A stretch of 64,000 nt of DNA, taken from positions 44,271,564-44,335,563 of the forward strand of contig CM070619.1 in NCBI GenBank assembly GCA_036346255.1, given 5' to 3'. The position numbers were made by a program, and so were the translations under genes. Under the pieces are notes generated by a model. That model did not search any database. It was not told where the DNA came from and saw only the letters and a program-made list of their open reading frames with translations. Every line of letters starts with the position of its first letter. Position 1 is the first letter of the stretch. Source of the DNA: Ampelocalamus luodianensis (taxonomy: Eukaryota; Streptophyta; Magnoliopsida; Poales; Poaceae). Below are positions 1 to 12,374 of the stretch, in pieces.

Positions 1-542
1 TCAAAGAGGCCTTATCGGATGCCACCATGAATTGGTAGAGATGAAGAAGCGATAGAGGAACTTCTTGAGAAAGGTTTCGTGAGACCTAGTTCGCCGCCAT
101 GGGGAGCGCCGGTGTTGTTTGTCAAGAAGAAAGATGGAAGTATGAGGATGTGTATTGATTACCGCTCTCTCAACGGTTACCATCAAGAACAAGTACCCAC
201 TACCCCGGATAGATGATCTGTTCGATCAGATGAAAAGAGCCGGATTATTCTCAAAGATCGACCTGCGATCAGGTTACCACCAGCTGAAGATTTGTCCTAA
301 GGATATACCGAAGACCGCGTTCTCAACACGGTATGGACATTATGAGTTCTTAGTCATGTCTTTCGGTCTGACTAATGCCCCTGCCTATTTCATGAACATG
401 ATGAATAAAGTATTCATGGAATATTTGGACAAGTTTGTAGTTGTGTTCATTGATGATATTCTGGTGTACTCCAATTCGGAGGAAGAACACGCCGAACATT
501 TAAGGATAATATTGGAAAAACTCCGAGAGCATCAGTTGTATG
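1..542 (+). pseudogene. Ty3 reverse transcriptase, fingers and palm (fragment)
   Basis: This is the N-terminal and palm part of a retrotransposon reverse transcriptase, which copies element RNA into cDNA in the virus-like particle. Visible motifs are [13 protein letters not shown] near 100-130 (one frame), then [24 protein letters not shown] and the catalytic FIDD box (nt about 446-457) in the next frame. A single-base shift near 170-180 separates the two frames, and an in-frame stop lies close to position 30. The frame ends where a solo LTR was inserted after 542; the same reading continues at 2822. Confidence 0.9.
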
Positions 543-2821
543 TGTAATATCCCGGAAAGTTTTTGTCAGTTTTGTTGAGAGCAGGTTGATAATCATGAAA
601 GTGACCTTTAGTTTTTTCGCTAAAACCAGGTTTTGAGGGGAAAACGAAACTTCCCGGCAACATGGGCCCGGGCCAAGGCCCGAGAGGGTGGCCGCCCAGG
701 GGCTCCTCCCCAAACCCTAGCCGACCAACCCCTCCTCTCCTCCCTAGCAGCGCCTCCTCCTCTCCTCCCTTGCACCGACCCTTCCCTTCCTCCTTGCGCA
801 GCTCCACCTCCCCACCTCCCCACCTCCTTGCACCCTCCTTAATTCCCCATTGTTGCTGGCCAAGAGCAAGAAAGAAAAGCCTTGGGTGGCCGGCCAAGAG
901 GAAGAGAAAAGAAGGGAAGAAAAGGAGAGAAAGGGAGAAGGAAGAGAAGAAAGGGAGAAGGGAAGAAGGATCCGCAACCGGGAACTCGTGGTGATCTTCA
1001 TCCGCGCAGAGTACCTTCGTCGTTTCGGCAAGGGTAACCCGAGGTTCTTTGTTTTGGGTCGTTTTCTTGTTGTCCAATTTTCGGATGACAGTAGATCGGT
1101 GTTGTGCAGTAGCATATATTGTCGTTTTTGGTTAAGGTAAAGGCAGATTTGGGCCTGGGCATCTCCTAGAAAGTTGTGGGTATCGTAGTTATCTTTCATT
1201 GCCGACAAGAATCAGGTCATTCGGACTTCGGTAGCCAAAGTTATGATTTTTTTAGTGCTATGATGTTTCTGTGGGTAACAGATTTGACAGTGTCGGTTTA
1301 ACCTGATTTAAACTTGCTGTTAGAGGAGTTTCCAGAGGGTCTCACCATAACGAAAAATGAAGCTAATTCTCTTAGCTTTCAGGAAAACTAAAGATCACTG
1401 AATTTGGATGAACGAAGAGAAAGTTATGCTATTTTCTTTATTTCTGTCCAGAAACTGAATGCTGTTGAGCTGCTCTGACTAAAGGGATTGGTAGGGGTAG
1501 AAGATGGCCGAATCAGAGGGTCACCCCAACTAGGTTTATTTAGGCAACCTAATTATCTTTTCATAAAGTCCAAGATCATCTCATTTGGACCCCTGAGCAG
1601 AAAGTTATGAATTTTTGAAGTATGCTATTTGCAGTGACCTATCGCTAGAAATTAGAAAAGTTGAAAATGTTAAAAAGTTAGCGATTTCGAATGTGATGTT
1701 AAGTATGGTTTTGGTCCAGTAAGTTAGTCTTAGTTTGGGGTTTTATTTTTGTCCAGGTGGCAGCGAGGTCCCAAGGGCAGCACCTACTTCGCATCCGCCG
1801 TTCTCGCACGGTTGAGGTAAGTATTCGGGTTAAAATGGAAATTCTTGTTGCATGTCATGATTGAGTTGTGTAATGTTCATTGTTGTCATGTGAAAGTGAT
1901 GTTGAGATGGCCCTAGTGGTGTTGATGTTTGCATTTTATGACCGCAGCTTATTTCATAATGCTTCATTTTCATGACTAAGGTATATGTTGAATTCTATTG
2001 AATGAGAAGAAATAGATGTTATATTCATGCATATCCCGAGATCTTGAAACTTGGTCATGAGGTGACCAAGTGATTCATTGAGGTCCCCGCTACCAATGAC
2101 AAGCTTGAGGTCCCCACATTTATGAAATGTGGGCAATATGTACTGAGGTCCCCGACATTTTGATGACGGCAAAGGTCCCTATACAAGTTGTTGTATAGGT
2201 TCTTGGTCCCGTGCGGATAGTACGTGCATGGGTATTCATTGACGGATGAATACCCGCATTACACGTAAAATGCGTAAAGAGTTAAAGAACAAAGAGTGCA
2301 TAGCATTGTCAAGATATTTTTAATATTTGAAATGCCATGAGTAATGTTGATTAAAGTTGTTCAAACGGTTATGTCTTTATGATCCTGTAATCTTGTTGAT
2401 ACTTGCCGAGTCCTATGGCTCATCCTTGCTTTGTTTTGATTTAGGTACTTCAGCAAAGACGCCATGCATGGGCGGAGTAGATGATTGAAAGCACGCACCA
2501 CTTCACAACAATAATGCAATTGTTATTTTAGCATCACATAAGAATAAATAGATCACGAGAAATACCCATAGTTATTTTATGATTATGAATGACGAAATAA
2601 GTTATGGATGTGAGAATGGTGTTATTTGATTACCTTCATATGATTATCCCTTATGCATGAGTGAATTGGTTTATGAAATTATCATTAAATGTTATGTTCA
2701 CTTGTTAGAAAATTGATTCTCATAGATTATACAAGGGAAACTCATTTAAAATTTGTAAATTCGCTCTAGTTGTATTTAGTTTTGGTAGCATTCCAAGCTC
2801 GTTCTGAGTTGGGGTGTTACA
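543..2821 (+). mobile_element. Solo LTR, 2279 bp, TSD GTATG
   Basis: It starts TGTAATATCCC and ends GGGGTGTTACA, and is flanked by direct repeats GTATG at 538-542 and 2822-2826, so both ends are fixed. No internal domain is present, as expected after LTR-LTR recombination. A GC-rich leader (about 660-860) is followed by a purine-rich stretch and an exon-like piece with acceptor CCAG at about 1756 and donor GAG/GTAAGTA at about 1815. These features and the late 'TTGCCGAGTCCTATGGCTCA' stretch suggest + orientation. It interrupts the RT of the host element between LREHQLY and AKFSKC. Confidence 0.9.
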
Positions 2822-3741
2822 GTATGCCAAGTTCAGTAAGTGTGATTTTTGGAAGAAGGAAGTGGATTTCCTTGGTCATGTGATGACAAATGAGGAGTAG
2901 CATTGACCCCTGAAAGTTAAAGCGGTGTTACATTGGGAGCAGCCCAAGACCGTGACTCAGATTCGCAATTTCTTGGGAATGACAGGTTATTACCGCCGTT
3001 TCATCAAAGGATTCTCATCGATTGCCAAGCCTCTTACGCAATTGTTGAAGAAGGAGAAAAAGTTCACTTGGACCCCAGCCTGTGAGGAAAGTTTTCAAGA
3101 GTTGAAGAAGCACTTGACTTCAGCCCTAGTGCTGATTTTGTCAGATATTCACAAGGATTTCGATATCTATTGTGATGCTTCGCGCCAAGGATTAGGATGC
3201 GTCCTGATGCAATAAGGAAGAGCTGTCGCTTATGCGTCAAGGCAGTTGAGACCTCACGAGGAGAATTACCCTACTCATGATCTGGAATTAGCTGCCGTAG
3301 TGCATGCTTTAAAGATTTGGCGTCACTACCTCATCGGTAATCGATGTGAAGTCTACACAGATCATAAGAGTCTAAAGTACATCTTCACCCAGTCAGATTT
3401 GAACATGAGACAGAGAAGATGGTTGGAATTGATCAATGATTATAATCTTGGGATCCACTACCATCCCGGAAAAGCCAACGTAGTTACAGACGCTCTAAGT
3501 CGTAAGAGTTACTGCAATGCTTTGGAAGTAAAGGAAAGTTGTCCGTAACTTTATGAAGAATTTCGTGCTAAGGCTAGAAGTTGTGCCCAAGGATTTGTAG
3601 CCAATTTGGAGGTACACTACTACCTCGAGAAGCAGATTCGTGAAGCACAACCAAAGGATCCCGTGTTGTCGTAAATCAAGATCAAAATGACGTAAGGAAA
3701 TTCAAAGATTTCACCAAGGATGATCAAGACATACTGGATTA
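2822..3741 (+). pseudogene. Ty3 RT thumb/connection and RNase H (fragment)
   Basis: This continues the polyprotein after the solo LTR. Recognised stretches are the RT C-terminal block ([18 protein letters not shown]), the connection NFLGMTGYYRRFIKGFS, and RNase H beginning FDIYCDASRQGLGCVLMQ and passing [19 protein letters not shown] to [11 protein letters not shown] and [11 protein letters not shown]. RNase H degrades the RNA strand of the RNA/DNA hybrid. In-frame stops occur at about 2898, 3213 and 3546, and the linker from 3549 to 3741 holds more. The domain order is normal for Ty3. Confidence 0.88.
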
Positions 3742-4456
3742 ATGGTCGATTCGTGTACCGATTTCGATGGTCTAAGACGCTTAATCTTAAAGGAGGCCCA
3801 TGACTCAAAGTATTTGATTCACCCTGGAAGTACCAAGATATACCAGGATGTTAAGACTAAATTTTGGTGGCCAAATTTGAAGCGAGAAGTCGCAGAGTTC
3901 GTTGCCTTATGCGACATCTGTCAGAAAGTAAAGGCAGAACACCAGAGACCAGCAGGTTTGTTGCAACCGCTGAAGATTCCAGAATGGAAGTGGGAAGAAA
4001 TCGGAATGGATTTTATCACCGGTTTACCCAAGACCCAATCGGGTTACGATTCGATCTGGGTAATAGTCGATCGTCTAACCAAGGTCGCCCATTTCCTGCC
4101 AGTCAGGACCGCATACTCAGGAGATCGCCTTGCGGAATTGTACATGGCTAGGATTGTCAGTTTGCATGGAGTGCCCAAGAAGATAGTATCAGATCGAGGA
4201 TCTCAGTTCACCTCTCGTTTTTGGCAAAGTTTGCATGAAGCATTGGGCACCCATTTGAATTTCAGTACCGCGTATCATCCACAGACAGATGGACAGACTG
4301 AAAGAGTTAATCAGATATTGGAGGATATGCTGAGAGCTTGTGCTCTAGCTAATGCTACCCGTTGGGATAAAAGTCTGCCGTATGCAGAATTCTCGTACAA
4401 CAACAGTTACCAAGCTAGTCTACAGATGTCACCATTTGAAGCTTTGTATGGCCGTG
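3742..4456 (+). pseudogene. Ty3 integrase, zinc and catalytic domains (truncated)
   Basis: Integrase joins element cDNA to chromosomal DNA. The open frame of 3742-4491 shows the HHCC zinc motif (H20, H27, C57, C60) followed by PAGLLQPL. The DDE triad is complete: D90 in GMDFITG, D151 in VSDRGSQF and E187 in GQTERVNQ, with 35 residues between the last two. This part has no stop and is the best preserved segment of the element. The last residues of the frame belong to the inserted solo LTR; the host reading stops at SPFEALYGR and resumes at about 8633. Confidence 0.92.
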
Positions 4457-7400
4457 TGAGGACCCCAATTTATTTGGCTTGTAATGCTTAACCAACCACC
4501 TGGCCCTAGCATCACAAATCAAATAAACCGAGCCTCGAGATATGTATACTTCCCAGAATGCAGTATACACACCTCTCCACAAAATTATGCATCAACTCCA
4601 TTCCCAACATAGAGTCCAAACATTACACTACCAAGCAGAAGGTAAACAATAGAAGATTATTATGCACTGGGCGACCGCCAAAAGATACACAAATACCGTA
4701 AGATAGACAATGAAGCAAAAGTGCCATAAGATGGCTATAAACAAAGCCAATCGCGTGCCTTCAACCCACAAGGCATCCGACGGACCGCCAAGCCTAGTCG
4801 TCAAACACGGCGGCATCACAACTCACGTATGAGGCCCTTGGGGCTCACCTTCTTCCTCTGCAACAAAAACATTAAGCAAAGCAGCTGAGTACAAAAATTG
4901 TTTTTGTACTCGCAAGACTGACGTGTGAACTAGCAAACCTGTTCATAAGCTACATGCAGGCTTATTTGGTGGAGGCCATATGTTTCATTTGCACAAAGCC
5001 AAATTTATTTGCAATAATGTAATACGATTTGAAGGCAAATTTGCGCTCATTTTAGTTGAAATAACAAGAAGGATAATAATAACAAAAGAGTAAAGAAAAA
5101 CAACCTAGAAGTGACTATCCCAATAGTCACCACAACAATAGCACGAATCCCAGATTCGTACCACCCATCAAGTTTTAATTTAAAAGGTTGTAGTCTAACT
5201 CTTGGAAGACCTTGCCAAGCGTGTCCATAACCTAGGGCGAGGCTATTCGAATAGTTTTAACCTCGCAGGGTGTACCATTGTACCCACACTTCGATCGCTT
5301 TAAGCCAAAGCACACTCCAAGGTATGTTTGCACAACTAAGTCCTACGAGACTTTTTCCAATATTGTGTATTAACTACGAGCCGCTCGTATGGATAGAAAT
5401 CCATACGCTACATAGTAAAGCCGAAAAGACAACTACCCACTCGGGATAAAGCTTTTGACAACTACCATGCTCCCAACACCATCCCTCCCGCGACCTCCTG
5501 CGACCGGAGCCAATACACGCCAAAGTACTAGGTCAAGAGAGGTCCCATACCCTCTAGTGTGGTTAGCACGCTAAAATGCTTGGTTTAGTGTAACAAGATG
5601 TTCGGTCCTTGTTGACTCGGGCACTTTTCCAATCACACCCAATGATCACACAAAACTTACCATTGTGCCCAAGTCTAAATCGTTTTGTTTTCATTTTTAG
5701 TTTTGCAATTAGACATAGCACAAGTGGAACATAAGAACAATAATAATTTTATGTGATCAAGATCATCGACTAAGTCGATGATCGCCAATTCTACCTAAGC
5801 TAAGCATGGCTAAGCAATCGAACTCGTAATCTACTAAGTGATAAGAGTTCATCCAACGAACTCTAATCACAGCAAGTAACCTAGGCTCGTAGTAGAGATC
5901 ATTATTTTACCTACCGGATATGCAGCTACAGATTTAACTAATCAATTTAACACAAATTAAGCAATGCATACATACAGCTGAAACAAAATATTAGACTTTA
6001 AAATACTGGGATAAACATGATCAAACTGCTTGCCTGCCTGCTGCTGCTCAATAGGCTCAATCTGTTGCAGAGGATCACTCTCGAGAAAACCAGAATCGTC
6101 GCAATCTATCGATCGAGCAAAACAACGAATAAGAACAAAAATAACACCGACAACAATACAACAATCAACAACACCAAAACATACCAAAAGCTTACACAGC
6201 AGCTAAAACAATGATTTATCAAAATTTTAGAAACAGGGAACAACTTATTTGAAGTTGTAATGAATTTTCAAGGAATTTTCTAAGCAAAAATACACGTAAA
6301 GCATCATTTAATTTTTTTTTAACAAAATTTAGGAACAGAAACAAATCTAAAACCTATCCTGATAAATGGTACACTAAAAATGAAAATTTACAAAATTGAA
6401 TTTACTGGATTTGGACAAATATTGAGATAGATATGGATTTTCTAATTTGGAATATTCATAAAACACCATTTAATAAACTATCAATTTTTTGATGCAGAGA
6501 CATAGCTGAAACCATTTTTAGTAAATAGCACATTTAAAATGAAAATTAACAGAACTGGTTTCATGCGATTTGAAGAAAAATTGAATTAGTTATGAATTTT
6601 CTAAGTTTAAATGAATTAACAGTGCAACAGATATTACATTTCAGAAATACTAAAGCATTTATTCCTTTTTCTACCAACGCGCAGCTAGCCACAGACACAG
6701 ACATGCGGGCCCGCGCCAAAACGCTGACCAGGTCAAACTTGACCCAGCCGCGCCAACGGCGACGTCGAAGGCGCATTCTAAGAATACGTCTTCGGCTTAT
6801 CAAAGTGTAATTCTAACATATACGCACAGAGAAATACGCTTCCCAACAGAGAAAACGTATACCAAAGTTTACACAAACCTTAACTGACAGCATGGGCCCA
6901 CATGACAGCGACTCAGAGCAAAAACATAACGGTTGGATTAAAGTTCTAAACGCGACAACTGCAGAGGCCCACATGGCGTGATACACTAAACGGCGATTAA
7001 GAACTAAAGGGGAGGTTAGAGCTATCGCCGCCGCGGCTCACCGGCGCCCACGGGGGCGGCGCGCGCCGCAAGAATCGATCTAGCTAACCGCAGGGTCTCA
7101 GGCAAAGGGTTATACCTACAGGTCCGCTGAGAGCTCGCGAACTCGATGACGGCGACACGGAACCTCGAGGATGCCGGAGAAGAAGACACGGCTCGTGCGG
7201 AGAAGGCGATACGGACTTCTAGAAGACTCCGGAAGGTGTGCTTAAGCTTCGCCTCAACACCAGGAGCAATAAGCACACGATAACGCCGAAGACGAAGGTC
7301 CGAGGCGGCCGGAATTGCCACGCGGCGAACACCGTGCTCGAGAAGAACCGCCGCACACCCTCCACGATGCACCAAAACGAAAATGAACCCACCGTGAGCA

Positions 7401-8632
7401 TCAGTGGAGCATTGCGATCAAGTGGAACCAAACGCTGAGGCTTGAGACTCACCAGAACGCCTACACGACTTCGAGGGCGAAGGCTGCCGAGGCGGAGACG
7501 ACGGTCGCCCGGCGATCTAAAGCACGCCGATGAGTCGGGCTGGGCAAAATGGAGGCGGCGAGGAGAGCAGAACGCGACGGCGGGGTCGCGGGCTCGAGAG
7601 CGGCTTTGACACGGTGGCGCTGCTCTGTGGTTCTTCTCCGTCCGAAACCAAGAAATGGGCGGAGGGAGCGACAGAGCGAGCGAAACAAGGAATGGATGGG
7701 TGCGGTGGGTTGATGAAGGCCTGGCGATACCTCGGTGAGGGACACGCGTCCACAACGTGGCAGCGACGAGCTGCGTGGCACGCATGCGCGGGCGGTCGCG
7801 AGCTCCGGTGAGACGCGGAGAAGACGAGGACGATGCTGACAAGGAGGGCCCACTCGTCAGCGATGGCGACGAAGCGGCGCGGGCTAGGGTCTAGTGCGGT
7901 GCGAATAGATGGTTTGGTTCGAACAGGAATGAGCTGATCGTTGGATCTTAGATGAACGGCCGAGATCTCAGTATGCATTCGGACAGGTCGTTTGCATGCG
8001 CGAACGTGGACTGTGCGATGCACATCGGACGGTCACGAACGATTGGACTCGGGCGGTGCGGCTAGTTGGTGTGGTCAAGACGAGCGGCACGGTCGGACTT
8101 GAACTCGAGTTGGGTTTGAGCCCGACAAACGGTGATTCCAGTTTTGAATTCAAAAAGGCTGAGCAGGTTTGGGGAATTTTTAGAGGTAGTTCCAGAGCTC
8201 CAAAAATTCCAAAATTTTTATGGAAGCTTTCTGGGACAGAGGACATACTTGTATAATTTTTCCAGGAATTTTCATGCACTAGATTTCTCCCAAGAAAATT
8301 CACAAACTGTTGTCCTAAGGTTTGACCAGACTTTTGAACTAGTTTGACTTGGCCTTTTGAATTAGCAAACCATATCTAAAAATAGTGAAATTTTTCAGAG
8401 AGGTAACTAGGATGATCAAGATGATAGGAAAATTATTCCTAGAGGATGATCACAAGTTTAAGGCCAAGGATTTTGTTGACAACAACTTCCAATCACAAGA
8501 ATAAATTCTAGAAAATGGAATTTGCTAGGGAAAATTTAGAAAACTTCCAAATGATTTCATGAGGCATCAAAAGTTTTTATTTCTCCTCAAAATTTTACAT
8601 TTGGAACACAAACCCTAACTTAGGGTCATATA
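4457..8632 (-). mobile_element. Solo giant LTR, about 4.18 kb, flanks CCGTG
   Basis: It is homologous over its whole length to the 4.5-kb LTRs at 15519-20073 and 22402-26983 and to the solo LTR 37937-42232. On - it would start TGTAAC-like (here decayed to TATATGACCC near 8622-8632) and end GGGTCCTCA. Direct repeats CCGTG lie at 4452-4456 and 8633-8637; because the left end reads TGTGAGG from 4455, the true boundary could shift by 2 nt. Shared landmarks are the palindrome CTATTCGAATAG (5243-5254), the Gln-rich exon-like piece (6012-6105) and a GC-rich zone (about 7020-7900). No internal domain is present. Confidence 0.82.
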
Positions 8633-9213
8633 CCGTGCTGCTGCAACCCCGTTGAATTGGTCGAAACAATTAACGCTTAGTATTCGACTTGACATCATTC
8701 AAGAAGCGTAAGAGCAAGTGGCCATGATCGTGAAAGGTTGAAGATAGCTCACCCAGTGCGTAAGAGCTATGCCGATAATCGCCGCCGTGATCTCGCTTTG
8801 AACCCGAGGATTTCGCTTATCTTCGAGTTACCCCGCCGAGGTGTCAAAAGGTTTCATGCCAAAGGGAAGCTTGCCCCTAGGTATGTTGGTCCGCTCAAGA
8901 TTTTGGAACGCCGTGGAGAAGTTGCTTATCGCTTGAGCTACCGCATGCGTTAGCGTGGAGTGCATGATGTCTTTCATGTCTCGCAGCTTAAAGAAGTGTC
9001 TTCGTGTGCCGTAAGAACAAGCCCCGCTAGAATCAATTGACTTGAGGGAGGATCTTACCTACAAGGAGCAACAATAAGATTTTGATGTCGCAGAGCGCCT
9101 CACCGTAAGCAAGACTGCTCGTTTTGCAAGGTCCAAAGGAGCAACCACTCGGAAGGAGAAGCAACGTGGGAACGTGAAGAGGAGCCGAAAGCCGAGTTTC
9201 CTAGCCTTTTCTA
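8633..9213 (+). pseudogene. Integrase C-terminus with chromodomain (fragment)
   Basis: After the solo LTR the host reading resumes with residues matching the expected PLNW(S/V)E stretch. It continues through SYADNRRRDLALNPR, the conserved RRGVKRFHAKGKLAPRYVGP, then ILERRGEVAY and HDVFHVSQLKE. The end carries a chromodomain tail reading SNHSEGEATWEREEEP and AEFPSLF before a TAG at 9211-9213. Chromodomains steer chromoviral integrase to particular histone marks (family knowledge). There are at least two frameshifts and several stops (for example at about 8951 and 9010). Confidence 0.85.
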
Positions 9214-9245
9214 GCTAGCTTTGAATCTCGGGGTCGAGATTCCTT

Positions 9246-9259
9246 TAAGGGGGGAGGTT
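9246..9259 (+). promoter_or_regulatory. Polypurine tract, plus-strand primer site
   Basis: A run of A and G (AAGGGGGGAGG, 9247-9257) lies immediately before the LTR start at 9260. This is the position and composition expected for the primer of plus-strand DNA synthesis. The same motif occurs inverted at 20076-20087 beside the LARD LTR. Confidence 0.85.
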
Positions 9260-12200
9260 TGTAACATCCCAATTTTCTGAGCTTAAAAATCTTTTAAATA
9301 GTTAGTAGGAGAAAATTCAACATTTGGATTTATTTGAATTTAATTCAAAAGCTTAATATTGGACCTTCCAATAAAAAATATTTAATGTGAATAATACCAA
9401 CTTGAACATTAGTCAAAACTATTTTATTTGGGTTCTATGTGCTCAGATATATTTTCTAGATTTTTCTAGAATTTTTCTGAGTTCATTTGCTATTTTCTAT
9501 TGCTTATTTGAATTTCTCGTATTTTCTAAATTAGAAAACTATTTAAAATCTCAGAAATAGTCTCGGGCCGAATCCCTTTGGTTCCGGCCCATCTCCCTGT
9601 TGCCGCCGGCCCACAAACCCCGCAACCCGCACCCCTCTCTCTCTCCCACAAGACGCCTCCGCCCCCTTTGCTCGGTGCCAGTGAGTCGTGTGACGCGGCC
9701 GCGTCCGAGCCTCCGTCGCTGACGTGTGGGACCCACCTTGGGTACTGTTCTTCGTCTCCAACCCGACTCTTCTCTTTCCTTATCCTCGCCGCCGACGGTT
9801 GTTTCTTCGCCGCTTTGCCTCGGACTCTTCCTGGCGGCCGTGTATAAAAGGGAGAGGACCCCCTTGGCTTCCGCATCCCTTCCCCAGCCGCCAGCGCCCG
9901 AGAATGAAACCCTAGCCGCCGAAAATCGTCGAAGAAAGCTTGGTGCCGCCGCAACTCCGCTGAGCTCGTGCGCCGCCGCCGAGCCGCTCAAGCCTCGCCA
10001 CCGCCTTCTTCGAAGTTCGCACAATCGAGGGCTACCTCCGGTGACCTCTGCCGCGCAAACCCGCCGGAGCCTCAGATCCGCCGCGCCGTGGTCGAACCTC
10101 TGCCCGATCGCCGCCGTCGGTCATCCGGGTCGCTCGAGCACGTGTGAGCACACCGTATAATCCCGCCTCGCCTCTATCTCCCGGTGCCACCGTCGCGCAG
10201 CTCGGCGAGCCGCTGTCACGAGACCGTCGGACCGAGCGCCACCGCCCTTGCCGCCATCCACGCCACCGCCACCGCCGCCGCCACGCCGCCCTTTCGCCGC
10301 GTGTCGCCTGATCCACCAACCCCGCGCCGCCTCGCCGCCGCCGCCGTGTCGTCTACGTGGCAACCGCGGCCGCCGCCACGGCGCCGCGGCACAGGCACAA
10401 TGACCTAACCCCAGATTCGACCGGCGTGGACTTGGTCCACGGTGCACCGAGCCACTAACATGTGGGTCCCACCTGTCAGACCAATTTTCATCCCGTCTGA
10501 ACGTCCTCAGATGACGTCAACGTTGCGCAATAATCCGATTTTTCTTCAGAGAAATAATTCAGGAAATTCTGGAAAATCCAAATTAGGGTTTCTTTTTAGA
10601 TTTAAACTTCTAGAGCTCATAACTTTTGCATCCTAACTCCGATTAAGCCCATTCAAATTTCTAAATTTATATAAATTCAAGCTCTATTTATATGAGATTT
10701 TTATTTAATTTTTGGAGCTTGTTTTGCCTCTGTTATTTATTTATTTTGTTTGTTTGTGTCTCGTTTGGGAGTAGACGTCGATTCGTCGGGGAATTTTGTG
10801 GAAGAAGGAGCACCCCAAGATCAAGACCAGTACATAGACCTTTTCCAAGGCAAGTCATACCTTTGATCATCTTGAACCCAGTTTTCAAATTACTTTGTTT
10901 CAAAGTATTGCATTCTACTTTAATTATTTATTTAAATGCTTTGGGCATAGTTATTATCCAAATTGTTATCACACCTTGGCCTTGTATGTCATACTTCCTT
11001 GTCACCCTAGATTGGTTTATTAGTTGGTAATATTATAGCACCAACGTGGGTTGGTTAGATGCGAGTACAATTGCTTAGCCATGCTACGAGTCTCACATCT
11101 CATGAAAGTTGCAATTATTAAATGTGACTAAGTGACTATGGAACTTCGTGTAAAACTGTGTGCTATGTGTTATTACTTCGTGATGGCATGTGTTGCACTA
11201 AAACCAACTGGGTGGTAAAGGATTTGGACTGAGGTAAGTGGTGGAAACTGTGTGATATGGTGGAAGCTGTGTGCTTGGGAATGATAAACTGTGTGGCTTA
11301 GTTAGAACATGGAAGTCTTACCTTGGTCAATTAAGGACTTAACTTTGTGCGCCATTGAACTGAGCTCATCAGACGACCACATGCCCGGTATGGGACGGGC
11401 CTAACTTAGTAAGTTATGGATTCTCGGCATTGATGTTCGTGTGGATAGATTAGGTCGTGTGACAGGTGGAGGTGTGACTACTTGGTGGTTGCATCGCGGG
11501 GCGATTCGCCTTCCCCGCCCAATGTGTGTGTTATACCAATTCTATGTGAGTCGGTATAGCGGTTTGTAAGCACACCGAGAACGTCAATGTTTGAGATGAA
11601 GTTTCCGAACTGTTTTGTTACGATTGGTGCTTGCTACACTAGTTGTATCTTGTGAGTAAAGTGTACAACCTCTGCAGAGTGTTAAACAATCTATTCGAAT
11701 AGCCGCGTCCGGGGTCATGGACATGCTCGGGGATTTCACACGAGGTAGTTTTCATAAAATGTTGGGATGGGAGCCGTGACCTCAATCATATGGCTATGTG
11801 AAATCATCTGTTTAGTTGTGTGTCTTTGTGAAAACCACTGTTAAATTAATATTGTTTATTTGTTTTGAATTATGCTTTCAATCTATTATTCGATTCAATT
11901 GCAAATGTTGCTTTTATGCAAAAGAACCACGTGCCTTTTCTTTGGAATAAGCCCGCATCTATACATTGCATTCGTGGTATGATTTGCGAGTACGGTTGTG
12001 TACTCACGCTTGTTGTAAAACTTGCGCCCAAACCTACGTAAGAGGAGGAGTCTACACCGCTCGAGGAGGAGTTCGCCAAGGTTGTTGATCGTTAAGGTCC
12101 GATCCCACGGTTGCTCGTGGTGAATTGGTGGGATCTACGCTGAGTTATTTCCGCTCATTCTTTGTTTTATTCTTTGTTAGCCATGCGTGGCTTAATAAGT

Positions 12201-12374
12201 GTAGACTCGACCATAAGGTCAAAACCCTTATTTGTTATTCAAACTAATCGTTTACTTTATTTATCGCTTGTGTGGATCGATATTTACCTATGTTAACCCT
12301 GTGTGCACTAGCGTGATCCTGGACTAGTGCAGTATACACAGAGGGTTCCAGAATCGTAATTCTGGGTCCCGACA
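9260..12374 (+). repeat. 3' LTR of the chromovirus, 3115 bp
   Basis: It begins TGTAACATCCC directly after the polypurine tract and ends GGGTCCCGACA. The solo LTR at 60295-63341 is the same family on the other strand, since both begin TGTAACATCCCAATTTT and share the 'AGTTCATTTGC' block. The LTR contains a TATA box at 9843-9849, a long GC-rich leader (about 9570-10400), an acidic exon-like segment (10775-10866) and the palindrome CTATTCGAATAG (11691-11702). The long GC-rich frames inside it are read as compositional, not as genes. Confidence 0.88.
9841..9850 (+). promoter_or_regulatory. TATA box in the LTR
   Basis: TATAAAAG lies about 580 nt into the LTR. About 60 nt downstream come 'GAAACCCTAG' and a GC-rich leader, the layout of a grass Ty3 LTR promoter. 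No transcript evidence is available here. Confidence 0.6.

Larger units (their letters stand above)
1..12374 (+). mobile_element. Tekay/Del-like Ty3 chromovirus, 3' part
   Basis: Seen: in order on +, reverse transcriptase, RNase H, integrase (HHCC plus DDE), integrase C-terminus, chromodomain, polypurine tract and a 3.1-kb LTR. The chromodomain and the RT wording place it in the chromovirus branch; Tekay/Del (Retrosat2/RIRE3-like in rice) is the best fit from memory of the family. Gag, protease and the 5' LTR lie beyond the window start. Two later insertions, at 543-2821 and 4457-8632, interrupt it; removing both leaves about 5.9 kb. Several stops and frameshifts in every domain show it is dead. 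The TSD cannot be checked because the left end is missing. Confidence 0.88.

Noticed and set aside
532..1208. Several frames of 90-180 codons at the start of the first solo LTR.
   Set aside because: Purine/pyrimidine-rich leader of the LTR; low-complexity Lys/Glu/Arg or Ser/Pro products.
7219..8023. Overlapping long frames on both strands (up to 207 codons).
   Set aside because: This is the GC-rich leader zone of the solo LTR 4457-8632; there is no motif, and equally long frames occur on the other strand.
9526..10447. Many overlapping frames in a GC-rich block.
   Set aside because: Leader zone of the 3' LTR; Ala/Arg/Pro-rich translations on all frames, no domain.
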